Part shown: one piece after another, positions 10,587-21,225 of the stretch
How positions within the stretch are numbered: position 1 is the stretch's first letter
Layout: every line of letters starts with the position of its first letter
Assembly (NCBI GenBank): GCA_009767595.1
Contig: VSDK01012888.1
Coordinates: 185,357 to 249,356 of the forward strand
Direction: 5' to 3'
DNA: 64,000 bases
Origin: Symbiodinium kawagutii
Taxonomy: Eukaryota > Sar > Dinophyceae > Suessiales > Symbiodiniaceae
Notes under the pieces: model-generated
Told to the model about the DNA's origin: nothing
Seen by the model: the letters and a program-made list of their open reading frames with translations, nothing else
Databases searched by the model: none
Translations under genes and position numbers: made by a program

Positions 10587-12107
10587 CTGCAGGCCCCCGG
10601 ATGAGCCCGGCTGGGGGCCCGGCTGGGCTGTCGGCCTGGTTCCCAATGGGAGCCTTTCCACGGTGGACAACATGCATCAGAAATCTAAGTGTATCTAAGT
10701 GTCAAGATTTTGCCGAGTAGTTGGTTACCAATGGTCAAAAACGGGGAACTATGTGTGAATAGCTGAGGTTGCTACTGGTTGAGAACGTGTGTGCACCGAT
10801 CAATTCAGACTGGGGGCTTTCTGAAGACCATGTGCAATATGGAGATGATTGCATGCAGGGTGTATTCAGTGTATTCTGTATCTGATCGTCCAACTCGTAC
10901 AATGCAAGCATGTACGCCATTGAAATTATCATCAACTATCATGAGCCAAGAATTTCCAGCACCAACCAATATTTGCCCATTCTATCAAATCACCATCACA
11001 CAACTATTTTGCCTAACCATTTGTAATATCAATGCATGATTAGCCGTTCAGCTATAGCCACCATTGATCAACAAGTTTAAGCAAACCATCGAGCAGTAGC
11101 CTTTTCGACAGCCTGTCGGGAGTCTGCCATCCAGGTCTGCAGGTCACCGTACATCTGCCGAAGCCTCGGTACAACAGACCGACCGTGTGACATATGAAAC
11201 CTCGATCTTGGTGCCTCAGACTTGGTCAATGGTTGATCAGGAAGCGTTGCCGATGGGCAATACTTGATTTTAACTATTGACTAGTCAATGCTTAATCAGA
11301 AACTACCTTGGATCAACTAGTCTAGTGTTGTGAAAAATGGCTAATAGTCTGTTGATCATTAGATTGACGGTTGACTGACAGTTGATTGATAATGGCTCAT
11401 AATGCTCAGCCATGGCTGCTGATGGTTCTTAGCGGTTGGTGCAATACTTGGTGACTCAAAAAATCTACCTCAACACTAGATATCGACCTGTAAACGCTAT
11501 CAAATCGTCATGGACTTTGCTCTTCCATCGCATTTCTCTAGGCTTCCAGCAAATTGTAGCTAATCAGCTGGTTTCTACCATTGCTGTTTGAGGTTAGGTA
11601 CCATGTAGGGTCCTGCCATCAACAAACATCGATGGTTCTCTACCCCCATCAAAGCAACGGGAAGGGTAGGGTTCAACATGGTTCAACAAACCTTGAGGTC
11701 ACTGGAACTAACCTGTAATACGGGTACTAACCTATAATGGCGACTGGAAGAGTAGGGTTAAACAAACCTTGGATCCACAGGCTGCCAAGCTTCTCGTCTT
11801 TGCTGACGTTGCTCACGATGGCAAACTCCATCCGGTCCATGGCCTCGCCATTGCGACACGCACATGGCGTGTTACAGGTGGTGTACGAGGTGTAAAAAAC
11901 GTGGGCATGTGCGTTCATGAACATTCCCCCTGCTCAAATAGTATAAATGAGTACTCTCGATTCTATCTCCAAGCATCTCCAGCCGCCAAATCATTGACAC
12001 AAAGTAGGACATCCCAAATACCGATTGTCTCAAGAACTTTTCATGTGCCTCTCATTGTCTATCGTATTTAAAACACGTTTGGTGCATTATGGCAGTGGGT
12101 CAAAACC

Positions 12108-12207
12108 CTGTACCCCTGGTTCCCCTATCATTAACCAGGCTGTTTTCCCTATAGTTGGCTGGGTAATAACCACCATTATTGGTTGATCAATATTGACCCA
12201 TAGCCAT
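12108..12207. repeat. Family D dispersed repeat, copy D1
   Basis: About 100 bp starting CCCTGTACCCCTGGTTCCCC and ending near GACCCATAGCCAT. A second copy is at 60,431-60,532, sharing the start almost exactly, the phrase TTTTCCCTAT, and a CCATTATTG motif. I see no clear terminal inverted repeat. Confidence 0.6.
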
Positions 12208-12859
12208 TTAACACCTAGCGCCCACATGCCCTCCCGCAACGGGAGCCGCGAGCCTCGCGCCATCTGCCCGCGTCCTCCGACATGGTCTCCTCGCCAGGAC
12301 TTCATCGGCCCCAAAATCACAACCTTTTCATAGGAAGTGATCCACAATGGTTGACTAATCGATGACCTACTAAGCTGTACATGGGTCAGCCACCAGTGAT
12401 CAATTGGAAATCATGATATGCATTATACAAATTTCCAACTAATTGAATGGTTTGATTTCAAGTTTTCAACCACTAATGGTATATCACGATCAAACCATTT
12501 ACAACCACTGACTAGAACTGGAAAGTGAAACTGATGCCAAGTCTTGGTCTGCCTTTAGCCGCTGAATGCTCAAAACAAGTGTCAATCAGCTTGCAATCTA
12601 GCAGCTCTCTGAAAGGGAAAACCTTCTCAGAAGGGAAATGACCCTGCACAACACAAGAAAAAGGAACAAGTGCCGGTGATGCCGCCGAGGCGGTGTCACA
12701 ATTGCCGAAACTTCCTGTTGCTTTTAACAGTGTGGATTTCTTTCATGGCTGGATTTTCACGGGAGCTAGAAGGAGTCAAGCAACTGTCAATATGCATTGC
12801 CATCGTTTGAAATCCTATCTATCTTTTTACCGCACGCCAACCTTTGGCATGCTCAAATC

Positions 12860-12876
12860 ATGAGGGTCGTGGGATC
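12860..12876. repeat. Target-site duplication, 3' side of the retrogene
   Basis: ATGAGGGTCGTGGGATC, identical to 14,504-14,520. It follows the retrogene's A-run in minus sense. Equivalent intron positions in unit 4 (about 22,425) and unit 2 (about 17,055) show the uninterrupted, single-copy site. Confidence 0.9.
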
Positions 12877-12883
12877 TTTTTTT
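12877..12883 (-). other. Residual poly(A) tail of the retrogene
   Basis: Seven T's on the plus strand (A's in gene sense) directly abut the target-site duplication at 12,860-12,876. Short, but in exactly the expected place. Confidence 0.7.
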
Positions 12884-13051
12884 GGGGGGGGCACGTACAG
12901 TCGCGAACGCACAACATGACTCTGAGGAATAGATCAATCTGAAGCAATCTCAAGCACCGGCGGCGCAAGCCTTTGGCTTCGCACAACTCAGGTGTCAAAC
13001 TGCTTTTGGAAGGTGATGCGTCAACCTTCTTCATTCTTCACTTTCGTATGC

Positions 13052-14422
13052 TTAGGACTGGAAGACATCTTTGGGCTCCACCAAGTCCAACATGTAGACC
13101 TTGAGATCCGGGTTGTAGTAAGGCTCTTCGGAAATGACGGTGAATCGGCATTTAGGAGAGAGCAGAACCTCACCTTCTGAAGGGAAAAATGATACTCTGC
13201 CTAGAACTCTCCCACTCTTCACCTTGATCTTCAGCAGCACACCGTTGTTTGTATCCTTCATGAAGCCGATCGCCTGCTGGGATGAAGTGGACGTGGATGA
13301 AAATGCGCCCCACTCAATCGAACGGCCCTGCTCATAGTGCTCTTCTATATACTTCCTGTTGGGCATGCCGCGAAACACCACGCCTTGGTAGGGCTTGAGA
13401 CTGGCCATGCCCTTCAACGCGTAGTGAACGAAAACACCCCAGGACTTCATCATTTGAACCCGACTCTTCCGTTGTCGAAGGGACTTGTTCATTTCAAAGT
13501 ACAGGTTGCCTTCCTGCTCGCCAAGGTCATAGGTGTATGCCAAAATTGCATGCGCTCCATCTTGTCCGACTCGTTGCAGCATGTCCTTCAAGGACTTCAG
13601 ATGTGCCAACTCGCCCGCATATTTTTCCTCAACGTCCGCGGCAATCACATCTATCTCCGGACATGCCGCACGAATGTGAGGGTTGGTTCGAAGTTCCTCC
13701 AAGAGGCTGCAGGTTGGTTCGATCTCCTCCCACTTTGTTGTTGGAAGAATCGAAACCTCTTCATCTTCCAACGTGATGAAGCGGCCCGAGGCAGGAGCAA
13801 CCACCTTTGAAGAAGCCGGGTAGCCTGCATTGGGCTCCACCACCTTGGCAGCAACCTCGGCGGCAGCCTTCAACAGGGCCACTATTTCACTGTGCCCACT
13901 CCTCTCTGCAAATTCCAGAGCAGTCGAACCTGCCACCGATTTAGCCTCGACATCAGCGCGTGCCTCCAACAGGAGGCGGGTGCACTCCTCGTGGCCGTCC
14001 TTTGCGGCATAAATGAGTGCGGTGTAACCATTGTTCATTGCAGCATTGACATCGGCATGGGCATCCAACAGGAGGCGGGTGCACTCCTCGTGGCCTTCCT
14101 TGGCGGCATAAATGAGTGCGGTCAAGCCATCGTTCATTGCAGTGTTGACATCCGAGCCGGCATCCAACAGGGGGCGGATGCACTCCTCGTGGCCTTTCCA
14201 TGCCACACGGATGAGTGCCGTGCGGCCCCTGTCGTCCACAGCCTTCACGTCAGCGCTGGCCTCCAACAGGAGGCGGATGCACTCGACGTGGCCTTCCCTT
14301 GCTGCGTAGATGAGTGCGGTCCAGCCGTCCCCGTCTTTGTCTTCCACATTCCCACGTGCTCTCAACAAGCTTTGAAGATCAGCAGTGTTGCCATGTCGGG
14401 CTGCCCTGCAGACTGAGCTCAT
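13052..14422 (-). CDS. Ankyrin-repeat mono-ADP-ribosyltransferase
   Basis: 456 codons with no intron. The longer frame begins at a GTG preceded by in-frame stops; I start at the first ATG (14,422), giving MSSVCRAARHGN. Residues about 1-185 form five ankyrin repeats (pattern GWTALIYAAREGHVECIRLL, ASADV). A linker with Ala/Val-rich sequence covers about 186-230. Residues about 235-450 match an R-S-E type ADP-ribosyltransferase fold: Arg351 in VVFRGMP, the Ser-Thr-Ser strand in AFSSTSTS (374-380), and the catalytic Glu-x-Glu at 416-418 in PSEGEVLLSP. Known members transfer ADP-ribose from NAD+ to arginine; ankyrin repeats would bind the target protein. No signal peptide or membrane segment is seen, so it is probably intracellular. 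The key residues are intact, so it may be functional. Confidence 0.85.
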   Translation of the reverse strand: MSSVCRAARHGNTADLQSLLRARGNVEDKDGDGWTALIYAAREGHVECIRLLLEASADVKAVDDRGRTALIRVAWKGHEECIRPLLDAGSDVNTAMNDGLTALIYAAKEGHEECTRLLLDAHADVNAAMNNGYTALIYAAKDGHEECTRLLLEARADVEAKSVAGSTALEFAERSGHSEIVALLKAAAEVAAKVVEPNAGYPASSKVVAPASGRFITLEDEEVSILPTTKWEEIEPTCSLLEELRTNPHIRAACPEIDVIAADVEEKYAGELAHLKSLKDMLQRVGQDGAHAILAYTYDLGEQEGNLYFEMNKSLRQRKSRVQMMKSWGVFVHYALKGMASLKPYQGVVFRGMPNRKYIEEHYEQGRSIEWGAFSSTSTSSQQAIGFMKDTNNGVLLKIKVKSGRVLGRVSFFPSEGEVLLSPKCRFTVISEEPYYNPDLKVYMLDLVEPKDVFQS

Positions 14423-14493
14423 CTGGCCACTACAAAGCAGTAGGAGCCTATCTTGTTGCGTGAAATCTTGCACCTAACCGTTGAGCTAGCGCA

Positions 14494-14505
14494 CTTGAGC
14501 CAAAT
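14494..14505 (-). other. Relict dinoflagellate spliced-leader sequence
   Basis: Minus strand ATTTGGCTCAAG, 71 bases before the ATG. The dinoflagellate spliced leader ends CCATTTTGGCTCAAG. The match is perfect for ten bases; upstream A/T bases are shared with the target-site duplication. Relict leaders in front of genomic ORFs are a known mark of recycled mRNAs in dinoflagellates. Confidence 0.75.
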
Positions 14506-14520
14506 GAGGGTCGTGGGATC
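14504..14520. repeat. Target-site duplication, 5' side of the retrogene
   Basis: ATGAGGGTCGTGGGATC, identical to 12,860-12,876. It directly abuts the relict spliced leader. Confidence 0.9.
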
Positions 14521-17500
14521 TGATCATATCCTGATAAATTGGTTCAAAATGGTTTTCCACCGCGATTGTAACAACCCAGCAGTGATCATGAAACTATGGA
14601 CAGGAGCAGGTCTGCCTGCATCTTCTTCACCTCTTCGGACTTTGGTCGCCTACATAGGTCGGAGACAGAACATGTCGACACCCCGACATCCGACACTGCA
14701 GTTTTCACGTCGACCAGAACAAAAGTCCATGTTGGAAAGTCACGGCTATACCTAACCCTAGCCTTCCAGTTACCGCAGGTAACCAACCCCAAACAGTAAA
14801 GGGAAGCCTAGGGTAACATCCGGATGCACATTGGACATTGATGCCCCCAGAACTCTTCGCCATGGCTGCGCTGTCAGATCCCAGCTGCCTGTCGATTTCT
14901 TCGAGCGCATTGCCCAGCTGTTCCTGGCTCTATGAAAGATTGAAGGTCAATGGAAATATTCACGAAAACTCTGGGCATCCCTGTAAGCCAGGCCTTTGCA
15001 AATACTCCAAGTCACTACTGTATATTACTTTGGCGCAAATTGCGCGACAAAAATCTTGTGTGCTTGTCCGCTACAAGCTTTAATAGCTTGAACTTATGCA
15101 TATGCAGCATTATGCAGCATTTGCATTTATTGAGAGGTTTATTCAATTCTAATGACTGCACAATTTTGTGCATTTGACCATCTCCATCCTGGTGAACATC
15201 CCACTGACCCTGACTCTTGCCTGGAGATGCTGTCCTCTATGAAACAGGGTGCTGAAGCCACTGTAAGAACCTAGCCCCTCCACATGTGCAAAAGGTTGAA
15301 GCATCTTCAACCATGCCACCCTCAGTCTGACAACCTCTCGCCACCCAGGTTGTACTAGTATGACGGTTAGAGTCTGGATCACGATCAGTGGCAACAGTGC
15401 CGCTGGTGATTCCACCTCCAGCTGTCGAAGCTGCTGTTCACCGGTCATCACGCCATCCTTCAGAGCATCTAACTGCTCCTTGGGCTGCACTGCAGGTCAA
15501 CAAATTACAAACCACCGGCATTTCCAGGCTCTTCCTACATAGACACTGAAAAACAAAGCCCAAGAATTCAAGCCATGGCTGAGGTTTTAGCCATAGCCAT
15601 ATGCAGCCATTTGCAGCATACCTTTGGTATTTGGTGAAATGTTCCGGGATGGTGCTGGATACCTATCCGGTAGCCAGGCTGTTCTACATCTGCAGGTCTG
15701 GTCTGATCTCGTTTACTGCCTGGGTTCACCTAGGTTCCCACATTCCAACTTTACTGTCTCTCAAGCATCGAGAGCAGAATGGAGCCACTTGGTAGTTGAG
15801 GACATCAAGGGCTCAGTGATAAGAATGCAAATTACTCGAATAACGACATGATTACACCAATAACCTTGGAAATATGGGTTTTCTGACAATCATGTGCAGT
15901 AATTAGTATATATGTAGGGTGTACTCTGAAACTGTTCGTTCAACTCGCAGAATGCATAGCATGCATTAAGCAACTATCACCTAACTAGAAGCCATCTCTA
16001 AATATAGAAGCGCTACCAACCAGTATTAGCCAATTGCGAGACGCAACAAGTACCATTAACAACGAACATTGACTTAACAACACAGGAGAAAAAACACAAA
16101 TTGGGGAACTTCACCCAACAATCAAGCAGCAACCCAGCAACCTGATGCTTGTCGAGAGTCTGTCATCCGCGTCTCCAGTTCACCGTGCATCTGCTGCAGC
16201 CTTGGTGCCAGAAGGGACCAACGTGTGACATCTGGAACCTCAAACTCAGTGCCTCACACTTGGCCAATGATTGCTCAAGAATAGGTTCGTAATAGGTAAT
16301 TGATTAAACATACAATGCCCACGCAGCCAATGCTGCATCAATCAGCAATTGATCCAATGATTGGAAATTGTTTTATGGATAACGGCCCATAGTAGTTCAT
16401 GATTTGGTTATGGTTGGTACCAGTTAGTTCGAACTGATTGATTAATTTGTTTGATAGTGTGGCTCAAAATGCTCAGTGTTCTTCTTGCGCCGCTGCCAAA
16501 GGGCTCGTCTTTGCTGACGGCTCTCACGATGGAAGACTCCATCCTGTCCATGGCCTGAAACCCCCATGGCAGCTGGTGGCGATTGCCGCACGGCAGATTT
16601 GTGCACAGGGTGTCCAAGTGGTTGTAAGGACAAAACCTCTACCTGTGGTTTTGTTTGAGCAAGGCTCTACTTGATTTGTCTTCGAAGGGAAACCTGTATG
16701 CATGCTCGACACCGGGAGCAAGTGCGAGCCTCGCGCAATTTGCCAGCGTCCTCCGACATGGTCTCCTCCGAGCTGGAACTTCATCAGTTCACACCAGCGG
16801 GGGAACATGGAGACAAACAACTGTATATGAGTGACATGCTCATCCATCCTTTGACCCAACAGACTTTCAATGACTTTCACGTGTCCAAGCATGCTGGGGC
16901 ATGGTGGGGCATATGCTACCTGTTGCTTTCAACGATAATTTCTTGGTTTTGTTTTTCATATTTCCATATGTCTCTTTATATTTCTTTCATCAATGAAAGT
17001 CCCACGGGTGGATGGGCATCCTGCTGATGGACAAAAACCAGCGAACCATTCAGGATGTTCAAATCATGATAGTCAATGAATATGAATGGGTATATGATCA
17101 TGTACCATGTCCTCAGAAAGTGGTTCATACTTGTCTCCAACACATTGGAACAACCCAGGAGTGATCATGAAACTAAGGGCAGGACCAGGTCGGCCTGAAT
17201 CTTCGTCACCTCTTCAGACTTCGGGCGCCTACACAGGTCGGAGACAGAACTTCCCAACAAATACACCTCTTCAAAACCTCCCACCCCGCCAACCCGCAGT
17301 TTTCAAAGTCGATCAGAACAAAAGCCCATGTTGCAACCTATCTGCCCGACATGCTAATTGCTCATGCACATCGGACATTCCCCACAACCCTTCGCCATAG
17401 CCGCGCTGTCAAATCTCGGCTGCCTGTCGATTTCCTCCAGCGCATTGCCCAGCTGTTCCTGGCTGCAAAGGTCAGCGTTGAAGGTACAAAAAAACCCAGT

Positions 17501-17829
17501 CCCTCCACATGTGCAGAAGGTTGACTGGTGATTCTGGCTAATCAGTAGCATCCGCGGTGCTGGAGATTCCACCTCCAGCTGTCGAAGCTGCTGTTCACCG
17601 GTCATGACGCCATCCTTCAGAGCATCTATCTGCTGCTTGGGCTGCACTGCAGGTGAACAACTCAAGCAAAACTGCCATTTCCATCCTCTTCCTGTGTGGG
17701 CACTGAAAAACAAGGTCATAGCCATAGCCATAACATCGCAATTTGCAGGCCATCCCAGATATTTGCTCACATACTCTGGGAATACCCACAAGTACACCAC
17801 TGGGACCTTTGGTTTTAAGATATAGACCT

Positions 17830-19070
17830 TTTCAAGGGTCTAGAATGGTGGTCTGAAATCGTTTTGCATAGGGGTTTTACGTGAGGCTCTTTTGACCATG
17901 TTAGACCCACCCTTGGTTCCGACTGCATGGTCTAACATCATTTGCCTGTGAACGACTTCCACCCAACATCAAGCTTTCAGGTTCATCAAAAAACACGTAT
18001 AGACCTTCAGGATGCTTTAAGATCAGATCAGATCCACAAACAAAAGTCACACATGGGCAAAACCGCAACCAACCATCCACAAGATGAAGTACACATGGAA
18101 TTTAAGCACCACACTCTTGAACCATCTTAAACCCCAGCGATCCCAGCCATTGCCCACAATGAGCCTCACACTATTTCACGTCCCCACAACTGGTTTTAAA
18201 CTCTTACATGGGTCTGAAATGGTATCCCACGGGCCACTTATGAGGCCGAGGAACGCACAAACCCTAGGAAAACCATGTTAGACCCAAGTCTATGGACCCA
18301 TGCCTACCTCTCATCGATCCCAAGTGCCCAAAATGGGCCTAACATGGCTTAACAATGTTTAACATTAACTTTCGGCAAAGCAAAACTGATTTTGCCGGGT
18401 GTTGAATTCTTACATGGGTCTGAAATGGTATCCCATAGGCCGCTCCTGAAGCCAAGGAACGCACAAACCCTAGGAAAACCATGTTAGACCCAAGTCTATG
18501 GACCCATGCCTACCTCTCATCGATCCCTAGTGCCCAAAATGGGCGTAACATGGCCTAACAATCTTTCAAATGGAATTTAGGCATGGATGTCGAACATAGA
18601 TGGAGCATGATGGAGCTATTTCAACTTGTGTCCGTCAAACGCAAATCCCCATGGAACCCAGCTTACAGCTAACATATGCTAACATCAGCTACCCACTAAT
18701 CACACAAACCAACTAATCACCAACCAACCAATAAATCAAGAAACTGTAATTGTTCCCACTGTGCATATCTTGCTTCAATTATCGCTCATGCCAAATGTTT
18801 CCAAACTTCCAATGAGTAGGTTGAAAAACCTGGCATGATAGAGCATAGATCCCATGTCAGGAAGGTCTAAGATCGTATACCAAGGTCTTTAACGAGATGC
18901 ATTCTAAAAGGTCTAACATCATTTTCCATTCAATGATGTAGGCATGAAAAAAGGTCTAAATCTATAGCTCGAAAAGGTCTAAATGTATAGCTCTTACCAT
19001 GTTAGACCTTCCAAAATCTGAACCAAGGGTGCACCATGTTAGACCTTTTGTACTTGAGGGTATCTCTGGG
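17830..19070. other. Insert in unit 2 rich in ATGTTAGACC words
   Basis: About 1.24 kb absent from the other five units. The ten-mer ATGTTAGACC or its complement GGTCTAACAT occurs at least seven times (for example near 17,900, 17,929, 18,259, 18,480, 18,911, 18,998 and 19,038). It contains a 160-bp direct repeat. No ORF of note and no clear terminal repeats or target duplication. Confidence 0.7.
18202..18567 (+). repeat. Direct repeat, two copies of about 160 bp
   Basis: Copies at 18,202-18,361 and 18,408-18,567, offset 206. Both begin TCTTACATGGGTCTGAAATG and share the block AACGCACAAACCCTAGGAAA with few differences. Confidence 0.9.
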
Positions 19071-19265
19071 ATCAGGTCTTCCTATCCGGTAGCCGTAGTG
19101 TTTTACATTCTGCAGGCCTGGTCTGATCTAAGTGTACTGCTTAGGTTCCCACATTCCAACTTCAAAAACCACCACTCAAACATTCAAAAAACCCGGCGGA
19201 ATGGAGCCACTCGGTAGTTGAGGACCTCAAGGGCCCAGGAATAAGAATGCAAATTACTCAAATAA

Positions 19266-21225
19266 CGACATTATGACACCAATTCACCTTCTCTCTCTCG
19301 CCATCGCCTTTTGCTTGGATATGGGTTTTCTGACAATCATGTGCAATTTTGCTCCTGGTTGCTTGTGCAATGTGGAGATGATTGCATTCAGGCTGTGTTC
19401 TGTAACTGTTCGTCCCACTCGCAGAATGCATAGCATGCATGCCATTGAAGCAACTATCACCTAACTAGAAGCCATCTCTAAATATAGAAGCGTTACCAAC
19501 CAGCATTAGCCAGTTGCGAGACGCAAAAAGTACCATTCTCTCTACACACATTGAGTTGACAACAGGGAAAAAAAACACACCCATGGGCGAACTTCATCCA
19601 ACAATCAAGCAGCAACCCAGCAACCTGACGCCTGTCGAGAGTCTGTCATCCGCGTCTCCAGTTCACCGTGCATCTGCTGCAGCCTTGGTGCCACAAGGGA
19701 CCAACGTGTGACATCTGGAACCTCAAACTCAGTGCCTCACACTCGGTCAATGATTGATCAAGAATCGGTTCTTAATAGGTAATTGATTAAACATACAATG
19801 ACTACGCAGCCAATGCTTCATGAATGGGCAATTGATCCAATGATTTGAATTTTTATTTATGGATAACGGCCCATAGTAGTTCATGATTTGGTTATGGTTG
19901 GTACCAGTTAGTTCGAACTGATTGATTAATTTGTTTGATGGTGTTTCTCAAAATGCTCAGTGTTCTTCTTGCGCCGCTGCCAAAGGGCTCGTCTTTGCTG
20001 ACGGTTCTCACGATGGAAGACTCCATCCGTTCCATGGCCTGAAAACCCCCATGGCAGCTGGTGGCGATTGCCGCACGGCAGATTTGTGCACAGGGTGTCC
20101 AACTAGTTGTAAGGACAAAACCTCTACCTGTGGTTTTGTTTGAGCAAGGCTCTACTTGATTTGTCTTCGAAGGGGAACCTGTATGCATGCTCGACACCGG
20201 GAGCAAGTGCGAGCCTCGCGCAATTTGCCAGCGTCCTCTGACATGGTCTCCTGTGAGCTGGAACTTCATCAGTTCACACCAGCGGGAGAACATGGAGACA
20301 AACTACTGTATATGAGTGACATGCTCATCCATCCTTTGACCCAACAAACTTTCAATGACTTTTACGTGTCCAAGCGTGCTGGGGCATGGTGCATTGGAGC
20401 CACCCAGGAGTGATCATGAACCCAAGGGCAGACCAAGTCTGCCTGAATCTTTGTCACTTCTTCAGACTTCGGTCGCCTACACAGGTCGGAGACAGAACTT
20501 CCCAACAAATACACCTCTCCGAAATCAGCCCCCCGCCAACCCGCAGTTTTCACGCTGATCAGAACAAAAGCCCATGTTGCAACGTATCTACAACATGCTA
20601 ATTGCTCATCCACATGGGACATTCCCCGCAACTCTTCACCATGGACGCGCTGTCAATCTCGGCTGCCTGTCGATTTCCTCCAGCGCATTGCCCAGCTGTT
20701 CCTGGCTGCAAAGGTCGGCGTTGATAGAGTTTTTTCCATGATAGCGTTGAAGCGTTGATAGCGTTGAAGGTCTAAAAAAACCAGCCCTTTCACATGTGCG
20801 AAAGGTTGAAGCCTCTTTGTCACCCTCAGTCTGACAACCTCTCATGCCCATCAGTGGCAACCGCAGTGCTGGTGATTCCACCTCCAGCTGTCGAAGCTGC
20901 TGTTCACCGGTCATGACACCATCCTTCAGAGCATCTATCTGCTCCTTGGGCTGCACTGCAGGTCAACAAATTGCAAATCACTGGCATTTCCAGGCTCTAT
21001 ATAGACACTGAAAACCAGGATCATAGCTATGATTTGATATGGTTCAATATGGTGTACTTTGAAGTGATTGACCATGTTGACAACCATGGTCAATGTGCTT
21101 TAATGGCTAGCACGGGTTACGCAACGGCCATTTTTCCGAGGGTCCACATAGCATATCATAGCCATAGCCATAACATCTCAATCTTCAGCCCAACCCAGAT
21201 ATTTGTTCACATACTCTGGGATCAG
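19266..21225 (-). repeat. Array unit 3 (short copy)
   Basis: Segments j (19,390), i (19,625), h (19,980), g (20,205), f (20,413), e (20,655) and c (20,872) are present; d, b and a are missing. Intron sequence between g and f is also shortened. Coding segments c (PKEQIDALKDGVMTGEQQLR) and e (SQEQLGNALEEIDRQPR) remain open on the minus strand. Confidence 0.75.

Larger units (their letters stand above)
12877..14503 (-). mobile_element. Spliced-leader retrogene insertion (processed mRNA copy)
   Basis: About 1.63 kb bounded by 17-bp direct repeats. Read on the minus strand it runs: target repeat, TTGGCTCAAG (matching the last ten bases of the dinoflagellate spliced leader), 71-nt leader, intronless 456-codon ORF, about 160-nt trailer, a C8 tract, seven A's, target repeat. 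The order leader, ORF, A-run and duplication is the signature of target-primed reverse transcription of a trans-spliced, polyadenylated mRNA. It interrupts an intron of array unit 1. The source gene is not in this window. Confidence 0.85.
10780..15845 (-). repeat. Array unit 1 (diverged, split by a retrogene)
   Basis: Carries all ten segments, including the rare segment d (about 15,005-15,080, now with weak similarity). Segment h reads AMDRMEFAIVSNVSKDEKLG and ends at a clean donor CCAAG|GTTTGT (11,768). Segments g (about 12,240) and f (about 14,590), adjacent in other units, are separated here by the ankyrin/ADP-ribosyltransferase retrogene. Family D repeat D1 also lies inside (12,108-12,207). 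Without the retrogene the unit would be about 3.4 kb. Confidence 0.75.
15846..19265 (-). repeat. Array unit 2 (with a 1.2-kb foreign insert)
   Basis: Segments j (15,925), i (16,143), h (16,490), g (16,725), f (17,165), e (17,405), c (17,565), b (19,078) and a (19,191) are present; d is missing. Segment i reads LLAPRLQQMHGELETRMTDS with acceptor GGTTCCAG and donor CATCAG|GTTGCT. Segments c and b, normally about 200 bases apart, are separated by 17,830-19,070, which other units lack. Confidence 0.75.

Noticed and set aside
14423-14473. GTG-initiated extension of the ADP-ribosyltransferase
   Set aside because: A eukaryotic mRNA would start at ATG; the extra 17 codons lie in the leader, below in-frame stops.
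18202-18567. 160-bp direct repeats as a solo LTR pair
   Set aside because: Only 46 bases lie between them, with no TG...CA ends, primer site or polymerase.
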